Assembly: GCA_938028845.1 (NCBI GenBank)
Contig: CALIZJ010000234.1
Span: 1 to 32,286 of the forward strand
Reading direction: 5' to 3'
Source: an uncultured Blautia sp.
Lineage (GTDB): Bacteria; Bacillota; Clostridia; Lachnospirales; Lachnospiraceae
Length of the DNA: 32,286 nt
Under the pieces are notes generated by a model. It was given only the letters and a program-made list of their open reading frames with translations. It was not told the DNA's origin and did no database searches. Numbering within the stretch: position 1 is the stretch's first letter; the number at the start of each line of letters is the position of its first letter. The translations under genes were made by a program, and so were the position numbers. Below, piece after piece: positions 25,514-32,286 of the stretch.

Positions 25514-26770
25514 ATGAAAAACAAGAAAGTTGTAATGACAGCAGCAGTTGCAGGCGCTATGACAGCCGTTCTTCTTGGAAGCACAGCAGTGTATGCAGAA
25601 GGAGATACCATTACGATCGCAGCAGGAGCCGGATGGGTCAAAGATATTGACAAAGAGCTGGCAGCAAAATATGAAGAAGAATCTGGAAATAAAATTGAAT
25701 GGCAGGTAAGCCCGGATGACCAGTATGAAAACGTACTTGGTTCCAAACTGGCTGTAGGCGAAGGCGCAGACATCTTCTACACCCGTTCTGGTGTTACCAT
25801 GCAGAAATATCAGCCGGATAAATATATGATGGACCTTTCCGATCAGGAATGGGTAATCCATTATGTTGACTGGGCAAAAGAAGGCGTTACATACAACGAT
25901 AAAATTCTCCAGTTCCAGACATGGAGCGTAGACGGATGGGGAATCCTCTACAACAAAGACATTTTTGAAGAGGCAGGAATCACAGAAGTTCCTACTGACT
26001 TTGCAAGCTTTAAGGATGCCTGTGATAAGGTTCTTGCTATCGGAAAAACTCCGATCTATGAAGCAGGCGCAGCTCAGTGGCATTTAGGTGTATGGTTAAG
26101 CGGTCTGACCACTCAGACAGAGGCAGATAATCCTGGTTTCTATGATGGATTAAATGATAATACACAGACTCTGGCTGGTCAGGAAGGTCTTGCCACAGCA
26201 CTGGATCAGATGGTAGAACTGAACGATGCAGGATACTTCGGCGATGACTTTATGGCAAACACTTGGGAAGATGCACCGTCCAAAATGGCATCCGGCGACT
26301 ATGCAATGTGCGTAACCTATACCACATTCCCGGCAGAAGTAGAAGCGATCAATCCGGATATGCCGGCAGACACCTTCGGAATGTTCCCAATCCCGTTAAA
26401 TGACAATACAACCTTCGGCGTATCTGCAGGCGGTATTGGACGTTGTGTAAATAAAGACACAAAGGTAGCAGACGCAGTTTACGATTATCTGAACTTCCTG
26501 GCTCGTCCGGAAAACCTGACTGCTTACTATGAAGCACGTCTGGATTTAGGTCCATGCTCCCTTAACGACATTCCTGGAAATGTACCAGCAGCATATGAAG
26601 ATGTTATGGCAAGAGCAAGCTCCTCCGGTCTTACCGCTGAGGACGGTATCCTTTACTGGGACAATACACAGGTTGGTAATCTGATGCAGGGAATGTTTGT
26701 TTCCGGAACCTCCGGTGCAGACGTTCTTCAGGGAATCGACGATTTAAGACAGCCGAGTTTCGCAGAATAA
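25514..26770 (+). CDS. Sugar ABC transporter substrate-binding protein
   Basis: 418 aa family 1 extracellular solute-binding protein. The signal peptide has a charged MKNKK start, a hydrophobic stretch to about residue 27 and a likely cleavage after VYA (EGDT). There is no Cys for lipid attachment, although most Gram-positive binding proteins are lipoproteins. The mature protein has the alternating lobe pattern of sugar-binding proteins (YTRSGVTMQKYQPDKYMMDL, GWGILYNKDIFEEAG). It is the first gene of the operon, followed after 74 bases by two permeases. The nearby alpha-galactosidase suggests an alpha-galactoside such as raffinose or melibiose. Confidence 0.93.
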   Translation: MKNKKVVMTAAVAGAMTAVLLGSTAVYAEGDTITIAAGAGWVKDIDKELAAKYEEESGNKIEWQVSPDDQYENVLGSKLAVGEGADIFYTRSGVTMQKYQPDKYMMDLSDQEWVIHYVDWAKEGVTYNDKILQFQTWSVDGWGILYNKDIFEEAGITEVPTDFASFKDACDKVLAIGKTPIYEAGAAQWHLGVWLSGLTTQTEADNPGFYDGLNDNTQTLAGQEGLATALDQMVELNDAGYFGDDFMANTWEDAPSKMASGDYAMCVTYTTFPAEVEAINPDMPADTFGMFPIPLNDNTTFGVSAGGIGRCVNKDTKVADAVYDYLNFLARPENLTAYYEARLDLGPCSLNDIPGNVPAAYEDVMARASSSGLTAEDGILYWDNTQVGNLMQGMFVSGTSGADVLQGIDDLRQPSFAE

Positions 26771-26788
26771 CAGCTACATCGTGTACCA

Positions 26789-26822
26789 GGGAATGGCTGG
26801 CGTCAGCCATTCCCTTATTTTA
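26789..26822 (+). terminator. Hairpin between the binding-protein and permease genes
   Basis: A perfect 11-bp stem GGGAATGGCTG / CAGCCATTCCC with a GCGT loop is followed by TTATTTTA. It probably ends or protects part of the transcripts, so the binding protein would be made in excess over the permeases, a known arrangement in maltose-type operons. Confidence 0.7.
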
Positions 26823-26844
26823 TCAGACAGTCAGGAGATGAATC

Positions 26845-27720
26845 ATGTATAAGAAAAAATATTATGGAATAAAATTTGTAGTTCCGGCTTTTATTCTATA
26901 CACGGTACTCTACATCATACCTACTCTCGCCGGAATGATCATATCCTTTACAAACTGGAATATTACAAGACCCGGATTAGATTTTATCGGACTTGAAAAT
27001 TATATCAATATCTTCCAGTCAAAGGGCGGCCCTTATCTGGCAAGCATCGCCCACACTTTTGAATTTACCATTATCACTGTAATCTTTAAAACATTAATTG
27101 GCCTTGGGCTGGCGCTGCTTTTAAACAAGGGACTGAAAAGCCGGTTTGTTTTCCGTACCATCTTCTTTCTCCCTTATGCTCTGGCGCCGCTCATTATCGG
27201 TATCACCTTTGTATCCGTATTAAAGCCGGACGGACCTTTCAATGCTATCCTGTCCCTTTTAGGGCTGGAATCCATTACCCGTTCCTGGCTTACTGAGGCT
27301 TCCACCGCTCTTGGCTCAACCATGGCAGTAGAAATCTGGAGAATGGCCGGATGGAACATGATGATCCTCCTTGCCGGACTGCAAATGATACCGGAAGAAT
27401 ACTATGAGGCGGCTTCCATAGACGGAGCAAGCAAATGGATACAGTTTTGGAAGATCACCCTTCCTTTCCTTCGCCCGTCTCTCACCACCGTCATTGTGCT
27501 CAACACCATTCACGGTCTCCGCGTATTCGACATTATCTACTCCTTAACAGGCGGCGGTCCCGGCGGACTGACAGAGGTTATCAATACCCAGGTGTTTAAA
27601 GAATTCGGCCTGGGACGCTACGGAATGGCAAATGCACTGAATGTGGTAATCTTTGTGATCACAGTGGTAATTGCATTGGGAATGCAGTATGCACTGCGAG
27701 GAAAGGAGAACAATGAATAA
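26845..27720 (+). CDS. Sugar ABC transporter permease (MalF/UgpA type)
   Basis: 291 aa, six predicted membrane spans, first permease of a CUT1-type importer. The cytoplasmic EAA loop EYYEAASIDGASKWIQFWKITLPFLRP near residues 182-208 is intact. It starts with CAGGAGATGAATC before the ATG and overlaps the second permease by 8 bases. No ATP-binding gene follows, so it must use a shared ATPase such as an MsmX-type protein encoded elsewhere. Confidence 0.94.
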   Translation: MYKKKYYGIKFVVPAFILYTVLYIIPTLAGMIISFTNWNITRPGLDFIGLENYINIFQSKGGPYLASIAHTFEFTIITVIFKTLIGLGLALLLNKGLKSRFVFRTIFFLPYALAPLIIGITFVSVLKPDGPFNAILSLLGLESITRSWLTEASTALGSTMAVEIWRMAGWNMMILLAGLQMIPEEYYEAASIDGASKWIQFWKITLPFLRPSLTTVIVLNTIHGLRVFDIIYSLTGGGPGGLTEVINTQVFKEFGLGRYGMANALNVVIFVITVVIALGMQYALRGKENNE

Positions 27721-28543
27721 TATAAGAACTATCAAAAAAATAAAGCGGATCATTCATTTTCTCTTTATAGCGGTTTTAAGCTTTGTGATCCTGCTCCCTA
27801 TTTATTTTATTATCATTAACTCCCTGAAAACGGTAGAGGAATCCAGAACTTTGTCCTTTGCCCTTCCGGAAGTATTCCAGTGGGGGAACTACCTTGAAGT
27901 GATCCAGGCAGCGTCTCTTGTCCGCGCTTTCTGCAACAGTATGCTCATGGCAGGCGTATCGGTGATCATCTGTGTTCTCACAGGCGCTATGGCTTCTTAT
28001 GTATTAAGCAGAAGACCTACGAAGCTTAACAATGCCCTTTATGTTTACTTCTTTTTAGGACTGATCGCTCCGGTAAACTATGTAACTACACTTTTTACTC
28101 TGAAATTCCTTCATCTTCAGAATACCTATGTAGGAATCATTCTGGAATTTGCCACATTGGGAATCCCCTTCCTGGTATTTTTATACTACGGCTTTTACGA
28201 AAGTATTCCCAGAGAGCTTGACGAGGCGGCTGTAATCGACGGCTGCACGCCCTCCCAGTTATTTTTCCGGGTGGTCTTTCCTCTGTTAAAGCCAGCTACC
28301 ATTACCGGTCTGGTACTGAACTTCCTGGGTGCATGGAACGACTTCGTAACTCCTCTGTACCTTTTAAGCGACAACGAAAAACTTGGAATGACCAACTCCA
28401 TTTACAATTTCTTCGGAGAGCATTTTAATGACTGGAACATGATCTTTGCAGATATCGCACTTACGGTAGCACCCATCGTAATCCTTTACCTGTGCGGCCA
28501 GAAATATATTGTAAGCGGTACTGCCGGTGCGGTAAAAGGATAA
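27713..28543 (+). CDS. Sugar ABC transporter permease (MalG/UgpE type)
   Basis: 276 aa, six membrane spans, second permease of the importer. The EAA loop ELDEAAVIDGCTPSQLFFRVVFPLLKP is intact. A longer frame begins at 27671, but AAAGGAG lies 4 bases before the ATG at 27713 and the first permease ends at 27720, which marks the natural 8-base overlap. It ends before a strong bidirectional terminator. Confidence 0.93.
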   Translation: MNNIRTIKKIKRIIHFLFIAVLSFVILLPIYFIIINSLKTVEESRTLSFALPEVFQWGNYLEVIQAASLVRAFCNSMLMAGVSVIICVLTGAMASYVLSRRPTKLNNALYVYFFLGLIAPVNYVTTLFTLKFLHLQNTYVGIILEFATLGIPFLVFLYYGFYESIPRELDEAAVIDGCTPSQLFFRVVFPLLKPATITGLVLNFLGAWNDFVTPLYLLSDNEKLGMTNSIYNFFGEHFNDWNMIFADIALTVAPIVILYLCGQKYIVSGTAGAVKG

Positions 28544-28568
28544 AAAGAAATTTATATGGATAAAAAAA

Positions 28569-28598
28569 GAACTTCGGTTAAACCGAGGTTCTTTTTTT
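28569..28598. terminator. Bidirectional terminator after the ABC operon
   Basis: The 10-bp stem GAACTTCGGT / ACCGAGGTTC (one G-T wobble) with a TAA loop is followed by seven T on the plus strand and preceded by seven A, so it also works on the minus strand. It ends the ABC operon and, in reverse, the convergent GH36 gene. Confidence 0.88.
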
Positions 28599-28606
28599 GA
28601 ATTTAT

Positions 28607-30736
28607 TTATTTCACATACAGGACTGCCTGTGCCTGCCACTGTTTTTCCGGAGAAAAAATCAAGTGGTTTCCTTCTTTTCTTATAAGGAATTCATCTCCA
28701 AAGGACGCCGCTTCTTTCCATTCGCCCTTTGGAAGTTCCTCTTCCAGGTTTTGTATTTCCTCTCCAAAGGAATGGGCCACAGCAAGCAGTTTCCTATCCC
28801 ATACCCGCAGGAGCATCTGGCTGCCCTTAAGATGATGCTGGTTATCTGTGCTCTTTCTTACCAGGAAGGAACGTCCGTATTTGATCACATCTTTTACTTC
28901 CTCATAAAAGCTGCAGGCACGCTTCACTTCCTCCCACTGTTCTGGCAAAAGGGCCGTCACATCCCCGGAGAGACACATCCTGCCAAGCATAGTAGAAGTA
29001 AGACGATAGCGTATCTCCTGTATGGAAAGCTCCGGCAGGATCACCGCCCAGATCTGGCTCTGCCTGGGAAGGATCAATGCATGAAGATTTGCTGCAATAT
29101 AAGGGATTTCTCTACACTCATGGGCGTCTGAGAAGGAGCTCATAGCAGTCACTCCCATCATGGAAGGCTCCAGCCGGTGTCCTCCGGAAGCACAGTTTTC
29201 GATTACCAGCTCCGGAAGCTGCCGCCTGATTTCCTGGAAAAATGAAAGAACTGCCGCCATCTGTGCCCGAAGACCTTCCCCTGGGCTTTCCATTCCATCA
29301 CAGCCGGCTCCAATGGAGCCGTTATAATCTACTTTCAGATAAGATATCTCATTTTCACAAAGAAAATCGATCACCTTTTCCTGTAAATATTCCACAGTCT
29401 CCTTTTTCCTAAAATCCCAAAACCGGCGGATACGCCCTGTCTGGATCAGGTTTCCGCCACTTTTTAGGTGAAGGTCATCCCAGTCCTTCCCATGTACCTT
29501 TGCACCCTTTGTAGTCACTTCAAATTCCATCCAGATTCCCGTACGGATTCCTCTTTCCTTAAGCTCTTCGGATACATATTTAAGGCCCTTTGGGAACTGT
29601 TTTTCGTCCACCTCCCAGTCTCCATTTCCTTCCTGGGGATCTGTCACGCCTTCCGGCTGACGGCTCCATCCCGCATCAATCACAAGGTAAGCGGCAGATG
29701 TCTCTTTAAGTTTGTCTGCCAGCCGTATAAGGGTGCTTTCCTCTGGTTTTCCCCAGCTCATGCACCATTCATTAAAGATAACCGGAAGCGTCTGCTCGAT
29801 TTTGGGCTGTCTGTCCACATATTTATGAAACATACCCGTAAGTTTCTGACAGGTATCCCATAAGCTCTCTTTTCCTACACTTATATATGCCTTCGGCGCC
29901 CGGAAACAGGCTCCTGTTTCCACGTTTTTCTGCCAGCCGCCGAACTCGCTGTCCGCCATTCCGCCGGAGAAGGAATAGCAGTCTCCATCCCTGGACAGTT
30001 CCATCTGCCAGGAAGAATTGATCCCCACCTGTGCTGCCCAGAATACTTTCTTTTCCCTGTCTTCCACACAGCCAAAGGGGAACCATCTCTTCACCGGATG
30101 GGAACCCAGCCCGCCGTACCGCTCGCTTTCCGGAAAAGCCCTGGTCCAGCTTGATTCCAGATTCAGATCCTCTATGGAATCCTCCACATGCTTTCCCTCC
30201 AGGCTCCATCCGCCCCGGAAACGGTGGAAATATAACTTATAAGGGGCATCGTCTCTCTGGAACGGGCTTAAATTGTCCAGGGTAAAACTGGTAAGAAGCT
30301 TCAGTGTAACCGTCTGATCCGTATGATTCCAAAAGACGGTTTCCACTTCTATCCCACACTCTCCTTCTGTATAAGTAACGATATGCTCTGCCTGGTACCC
30401 TTCCTCTGCTTCCAGGATAGTAGCGATCTTTTGCCCTGTCTCTGTAGGGATGACCCTTTGCTCTTTGTATTTGAGCATTTTTTCAGAAATGCCGTATTTT
30501 AAAGTTCCTCCCGCTCCATTCCCCTGGGGATGGTGGCTAAGGGACAGATGGCAGAGATTTCCCGGCTCCCACGCAGGCCCCCTGGCTCCGCGGCTGATCA
30601 ATTCCTGTCTCCGTTCTTCGTAACAGGATTCCATCCCTTTTGGAAGAAGGACCATGGATACGTGCCCTTCCTCCTGGTCAAACAGATAGCGCAGGCAGAT
30701 TTCTCCTAATTGATAATCCTTTACTGCAATTTTCAT
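28607..30736 (-). CDS. Alpha-galactosidase, GH36 family
   Basis: 709 aa retaining glycosidase that removes terminal alpha-galactose. An N-terminal beta-sandwich domain (to about 310) is followed by the (beta/alpha)8 barrel. By family pattern the nucleophile is D470 in YLKVDYNGS and the acid/base is probably D537 in SSFSDAHE; FNEWCMSWGK, VIDAGW and CASGGHRLEPSM are further barrel motifs. There is no signal peptide, so it is intracellular and acts after uptake by the nearby importer. The ribosome site is weak (AGGTAAG about 15 bases from the ATG), suggesting coupling to the upstream URO-D-like gene, 12 bases away. Confidence 0.9.
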   Translation of the reverse strand: MKIAVKDYQLGEICLRYLFDQEEGHVSMVLLPKGMESCYEERRQELISRGARGPAWEPGNLCHLSLSHHPQGNGAGGTLKYGISEKMLKYKEQRVIPTETGQKIATILEAEEGYQAEHIVTYTEGECGIEVETVFWNHTDQTVTLKLLTSFTLDNLSPFQRDDAPYKLYFHRFRGGWSLEGKHVEDSIEDLNLESSWTRAFPESERYGGLGSHPVKRWFPFGCVEDREKKVFWAAQVGINSSWQMELSRDGDCYSFSGGMADSEFGGWQKNVETGACFRAPKAYISVGKESLWDTCQKLTGMFHKYVDRQPKIEQTLPVIFNEWCMSWGKPEESTLIRLADKLKETSAAYLVIDAGWSRQPEGVTDPQEGNGDWEVDEKQFPKGLKYVSEELKERGIRTGIWMEFEVTTKGAKVHGKDWDDLHLKSGGNLIQTGRIRRFWDFRKKETVEYLQEKVIDFLCENEISYLKVDYNGSIGAGCDGMESPGEGLRAQMAAVLSFFQEIRRQLPELVIENCASGGHRLEPSMMGVTAMSSFSDAHECREIPYIAANLHALILPRQSQIWAVILPELSIQEIRYRLTSTMLGRMCLSGDVTALLPEQWEEVKRACSFYEEVKDVIKYGRSFLVRKSTDNQHHLKGSQMLLRVWDRKLLAVAHSFGEEIQNLEEELPKGEWKEAASFGDEFLIRKEGNHLIFSPEKQWQAQAVLYVK

Positions 30737-30748
30737 GACTTTTTTATC

Positions 30749-32005
30749 TTACCTCCAGTTATTCTCTATTTCTTCTCTTATGATCTCCACATAGCGGTGG
30801 GCTTTTTTCAGGTCATGGTTAATGGTATAAACATCCCTCTGGGTGATTTCCATCTCACAGCCTCTTGCTGCCAGGATGCTCTTTCGGATGTGCGCCCGGA
30901 AAGCTTCCTCGTCAAGGGTGTCTCCCACTCCCAGATAATTGGGGCTTGGTTTTCTGTGGAAGATTACATTGGTCCCTCTAAGCCGCTCTCCCATAACCTC
31001 TTCGTTGCACCAGGGTGAGATGGATACCTTTCTTAAGTTTTCAAACTTTGAAATACAATTATCCCAAATAGGGTCTACCGGTTCGCAGCAGCCATAAGAA
31101 AGTAAGCCGTACTGCTCTGAAATCTTTTTATAACAGGGGTAAATAAATTCTTCATACATTGCAGGAGAAATTCCCACAGTTTCCTGAGAATCCATAAATC
31201 CCCATACATCTTTTGTAGTAAAAGGTCTTTTCTTAAGTTCCTCTTCCCCTGGAAGTTCGTTGTTAAAGGCTGCAGAACCCTGTCCCACCCATTCAAAGGC
31301 AGTTGTTGGAAGTATCACCTGTTCCTTTTCCAGATAGCGGTAGTATGCAAGGGTATCCTCTGCTATGGTATCCATCATTTTTTTGAAGAGCTCCGGATAG
31401 TCATACATATTAAACATCATATTTTCCATGCTCATGATATGTACAAGCATCTGTGTAGGCACGCTGTAAAGGGCGTCCATCTTCATCTTTACAGGCAGGA
31501 TATCCCGAAAGATTTCCCGAAGTTCATCTGCCTTTTTCTCAGATTCCTCTTTCTTTACAACGAAATCGGTTTTTCCGATTTTTTCGTAATCCTCCTCCAA
31601 ATCTCCCAAAACTTCTACGAAATGATGGCCTACGCTGTCCGCTTCCTTTGATTTTTCCATATGTACATTGATCCCGAAAAGGGTAAACCAGGTCTCATAG
31701 GGAACCCCAAAATAATCCGGCACTACCTTATCGTCTTCAAACAGCTTTGCATTAAGAAAGTTTTTATAAAGCTGGCGTTCGATTTCCCTCGCATCCTTCC
31801 CCTCACATTTCATAAACAGGGGCAGAACTTCCTGTTCAAAGGTGTCAAGTTCCAGGTGGATCAACGGACGTTCTCCTTTGCAGGCATTGTGGAGATACCA
31901 CTCTTTAACCTTTTTCTGATTTGTCTGTGACTGGGCAAACTCCATCTGTTCTTTTGCAGTTTCTCTTAAAATCTCTTTATCTTTTTCTGATATTATAAGA
32001 CTCAT
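30749..32005 (-). CDS. URO-D-superfamily protein (uroporphyrinogen decarboxylase / corrinoid methyltransferase-like)
   Basis: 418 aa protein of the uroporphyrinogen decarboxylase/MtaA-type barrel family. The C-terminal half has the barrel signature (GISPAMYEEFIYPCYKKISEQYG) and a Cys pair at residues 306-307 (YGCCEPVDPIWD), where methyltransferases of the family have a zinc-binding His-X-Cys. An N-terminal extension of about 120 residues precedes the barrel. The heme-enzyme role is unlikely, since no heme genes are nearby and the N-terminal Arg-rich URO-D signature is absent. It lies 12 bases before a GH36 alpha-galactosidase and likely shares its transcript. The real reaction is unknown. AGGAGG precedes the ATG. 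Confidence 0.8.
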   Translation of the reverse strand: MSLIISEKDKEILRETAKEQMEFAQSQTNQKKVKEWYLHNACKGERPLIHLELDTFEQEVLPLFMKCEGKDAREIERQLYKNFLNAKLFEDDKVVPDYFGVPYETWFTLFGINVHMEKSKEADSVGHHFVEVLGDLEEDYEKIGKTDFVVKKEESEKKADELREIFRDILPVKMKMDALYSVPTQMLVHIMSMENMMFNMYDYPELFKKMMDTIAEDTLAYYRYLEKEQVILPTTAFEWVGQGSAAFNNELPGEEELKKRPFTTKDVWGFMDSQETVGISPAMYEEFIYPCYKKISEQYGLLSYGCCEPVDPIWDNCISKFENLRKVSISPWCNEEVMGERLRGTNVIFHRKPSPNYLGVGDTLDEEAFRAHIRKSILAARGCEMEITQRDVYTINHDLKKAHRYVEIIREEIENNWR

Positions 32006-32020
32006 TTTCTATAACCTCCT

Positions 32021-32052
32021 GACCATATAGTTATTTTAATTATTACATGGTC
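32021..32052. repeat. Inverted repeat before the URO-D-like gene
   Basis: GACCAT and ATGGTC are separated by 20 A/T-rich bases and end just before the ribosome site of the URO-D-like gene. It may be an operator or an mRNA hairpin in the leader. Confidence 0.4.
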
Positions 32053-32088
32053 TTCCCAAAAACTCCATGTACAAAACGAACTTACATA

Positions 32089-32117
32089 TGTATAAATTCT
32101 GAACTGTTTCATTGCAA
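32089..32117 (-). promoter_or_regulatory. Candidate promoter of the URO-D-like / GH36 operon
   Basis: Minus strand TTGCAA (32117-32112) and TATACA (32094-32089), 17 bases apart. The leader would be about 75 bases and would contain the GACCAT/ATGGTC repeat. The rest of the 230-base gap to the tRNA shows no gene. Confidence 0.55.
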
Positions 32118-32182
32118 ATCTTACCTCGCTTGGATATAGAAACCTGAAACTAAAAAATCATCCGTTGACAGAATATTTTTTC

Positions 32183-32211
32183 TTGCCAAATCCGGAAAAC
32201 TATGGTAATAT
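32183..32211 (+). promoter_or_regulatory. Promoter of the tRNA-Phe gene
   Basis: TTGCCA (32183-32188) and TAATAT (32206-32211) are separated by 17 bases, with the tRNA starting 27 bases downstream. A TTGACA also occurs at 32165-32170 but has no -10 at the right distance. Confidence 0.55.
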
Positions 32212-32237
32212 ACCTCCTGTAGTATTTTTCTGCAAAT

Positions 32238-32286
<49 letters not shown>

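Noticed and set aside
25484..26083. A 199-residue minus-strand open frame over the binding-protein gene
   Set aside because: Antisense shadow rich in Phe and Cys; the plus-strand gene has a signal peptide, ribosome site and family pattern.
32165..32170. TTGACA as the tRNA-Phe -35 box
   Set aside because: The TAATAT -10 lies 35 bases downstream, too far; TTGCCA at 32183 has exact 17-base spacing.

Overview
The window looks like chromosomal DNA from an anaerobic low-to-mid GC Firmicute, most likely Lachnospiraceae (Clostridium cluster XIVa). The reasons are the strong AGGAGG ribosome sites, consensus sigma-A promoters, tightly packed operons, a FeoAB operon carrying a B12-binding radical SAM gene, and a YesMN-controlled sugar ABC operon. 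This placement is inferred from gene content; no rRNA is present. I see no insertion sequence, prophage or CRISPR array.

Layout. (1) 1-3894, plus strand: the 3' part of mutS2, then an OmpR-type response regulator and its sensor kinase. (2) 10853-3978, minus strand: one apparent seven-gene operon, feoA-feoB-radical SAM-34 aa membrane peptide-AIRS-like-trmL-ade, with a consensus promoter at one end and a hairpin terminator at the other. (3) 11075-13076: a Crp/Fnr regulator (plus) convergent with trxB-trxA (minus). (4) 19038-13314, minus: an Nramp-fold transporter, pxpB, pxpC, accB, accC and pxpA. (5) glyA (minus), divergent from an iron-dependent alcohol dehydrogenase (plus). (6) 22022-28543: YesN/YesM two-component genes (minus), divergent from a sugar-binding protein and two permeases (plus). 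(7) 32005-28607, minus: a URO-D-superfamily protein and a GH36 alpha-galactosidase. (8) The first 49 nt of a tRNA-Phe gene at the right edge.

How the genes may work together. Region 4 is the most interesting. PxpA, PxpB and PxpC form the prokaryotic 5-oxoprolinase, but here the carboxyltransferase-like PxpB/PxpC pair lies in one operon with a biotin carboxyl carrier and a biotin carboxylase, without the acetyl-CoA carboxylase carboxyltransferase genes. Together these supply every domain of urea carboxylase as separate proteins, suggesting biotin-dependent activation of a lactam or amide before PxpA-type ring opening. The first gene is an Nramp-fold transporter that lacks both metal-binding motifs and may import the organic substrate. 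Region 3 holds a thioredoxin reductase with a normal CxxC but without the usual NADPH-binding motifs, next to a Crp/Fnr regulator and a cluster of GTGAC/GTCAC half-sites placed as for class II activation. Regions 6 and 7 look like uptake and hydrolysis of an alpha-galactoside, with an unexplained methyltransferase-like URO-D protein.

All calls come from reading the sequence and remembered family motifs; no database search was run.
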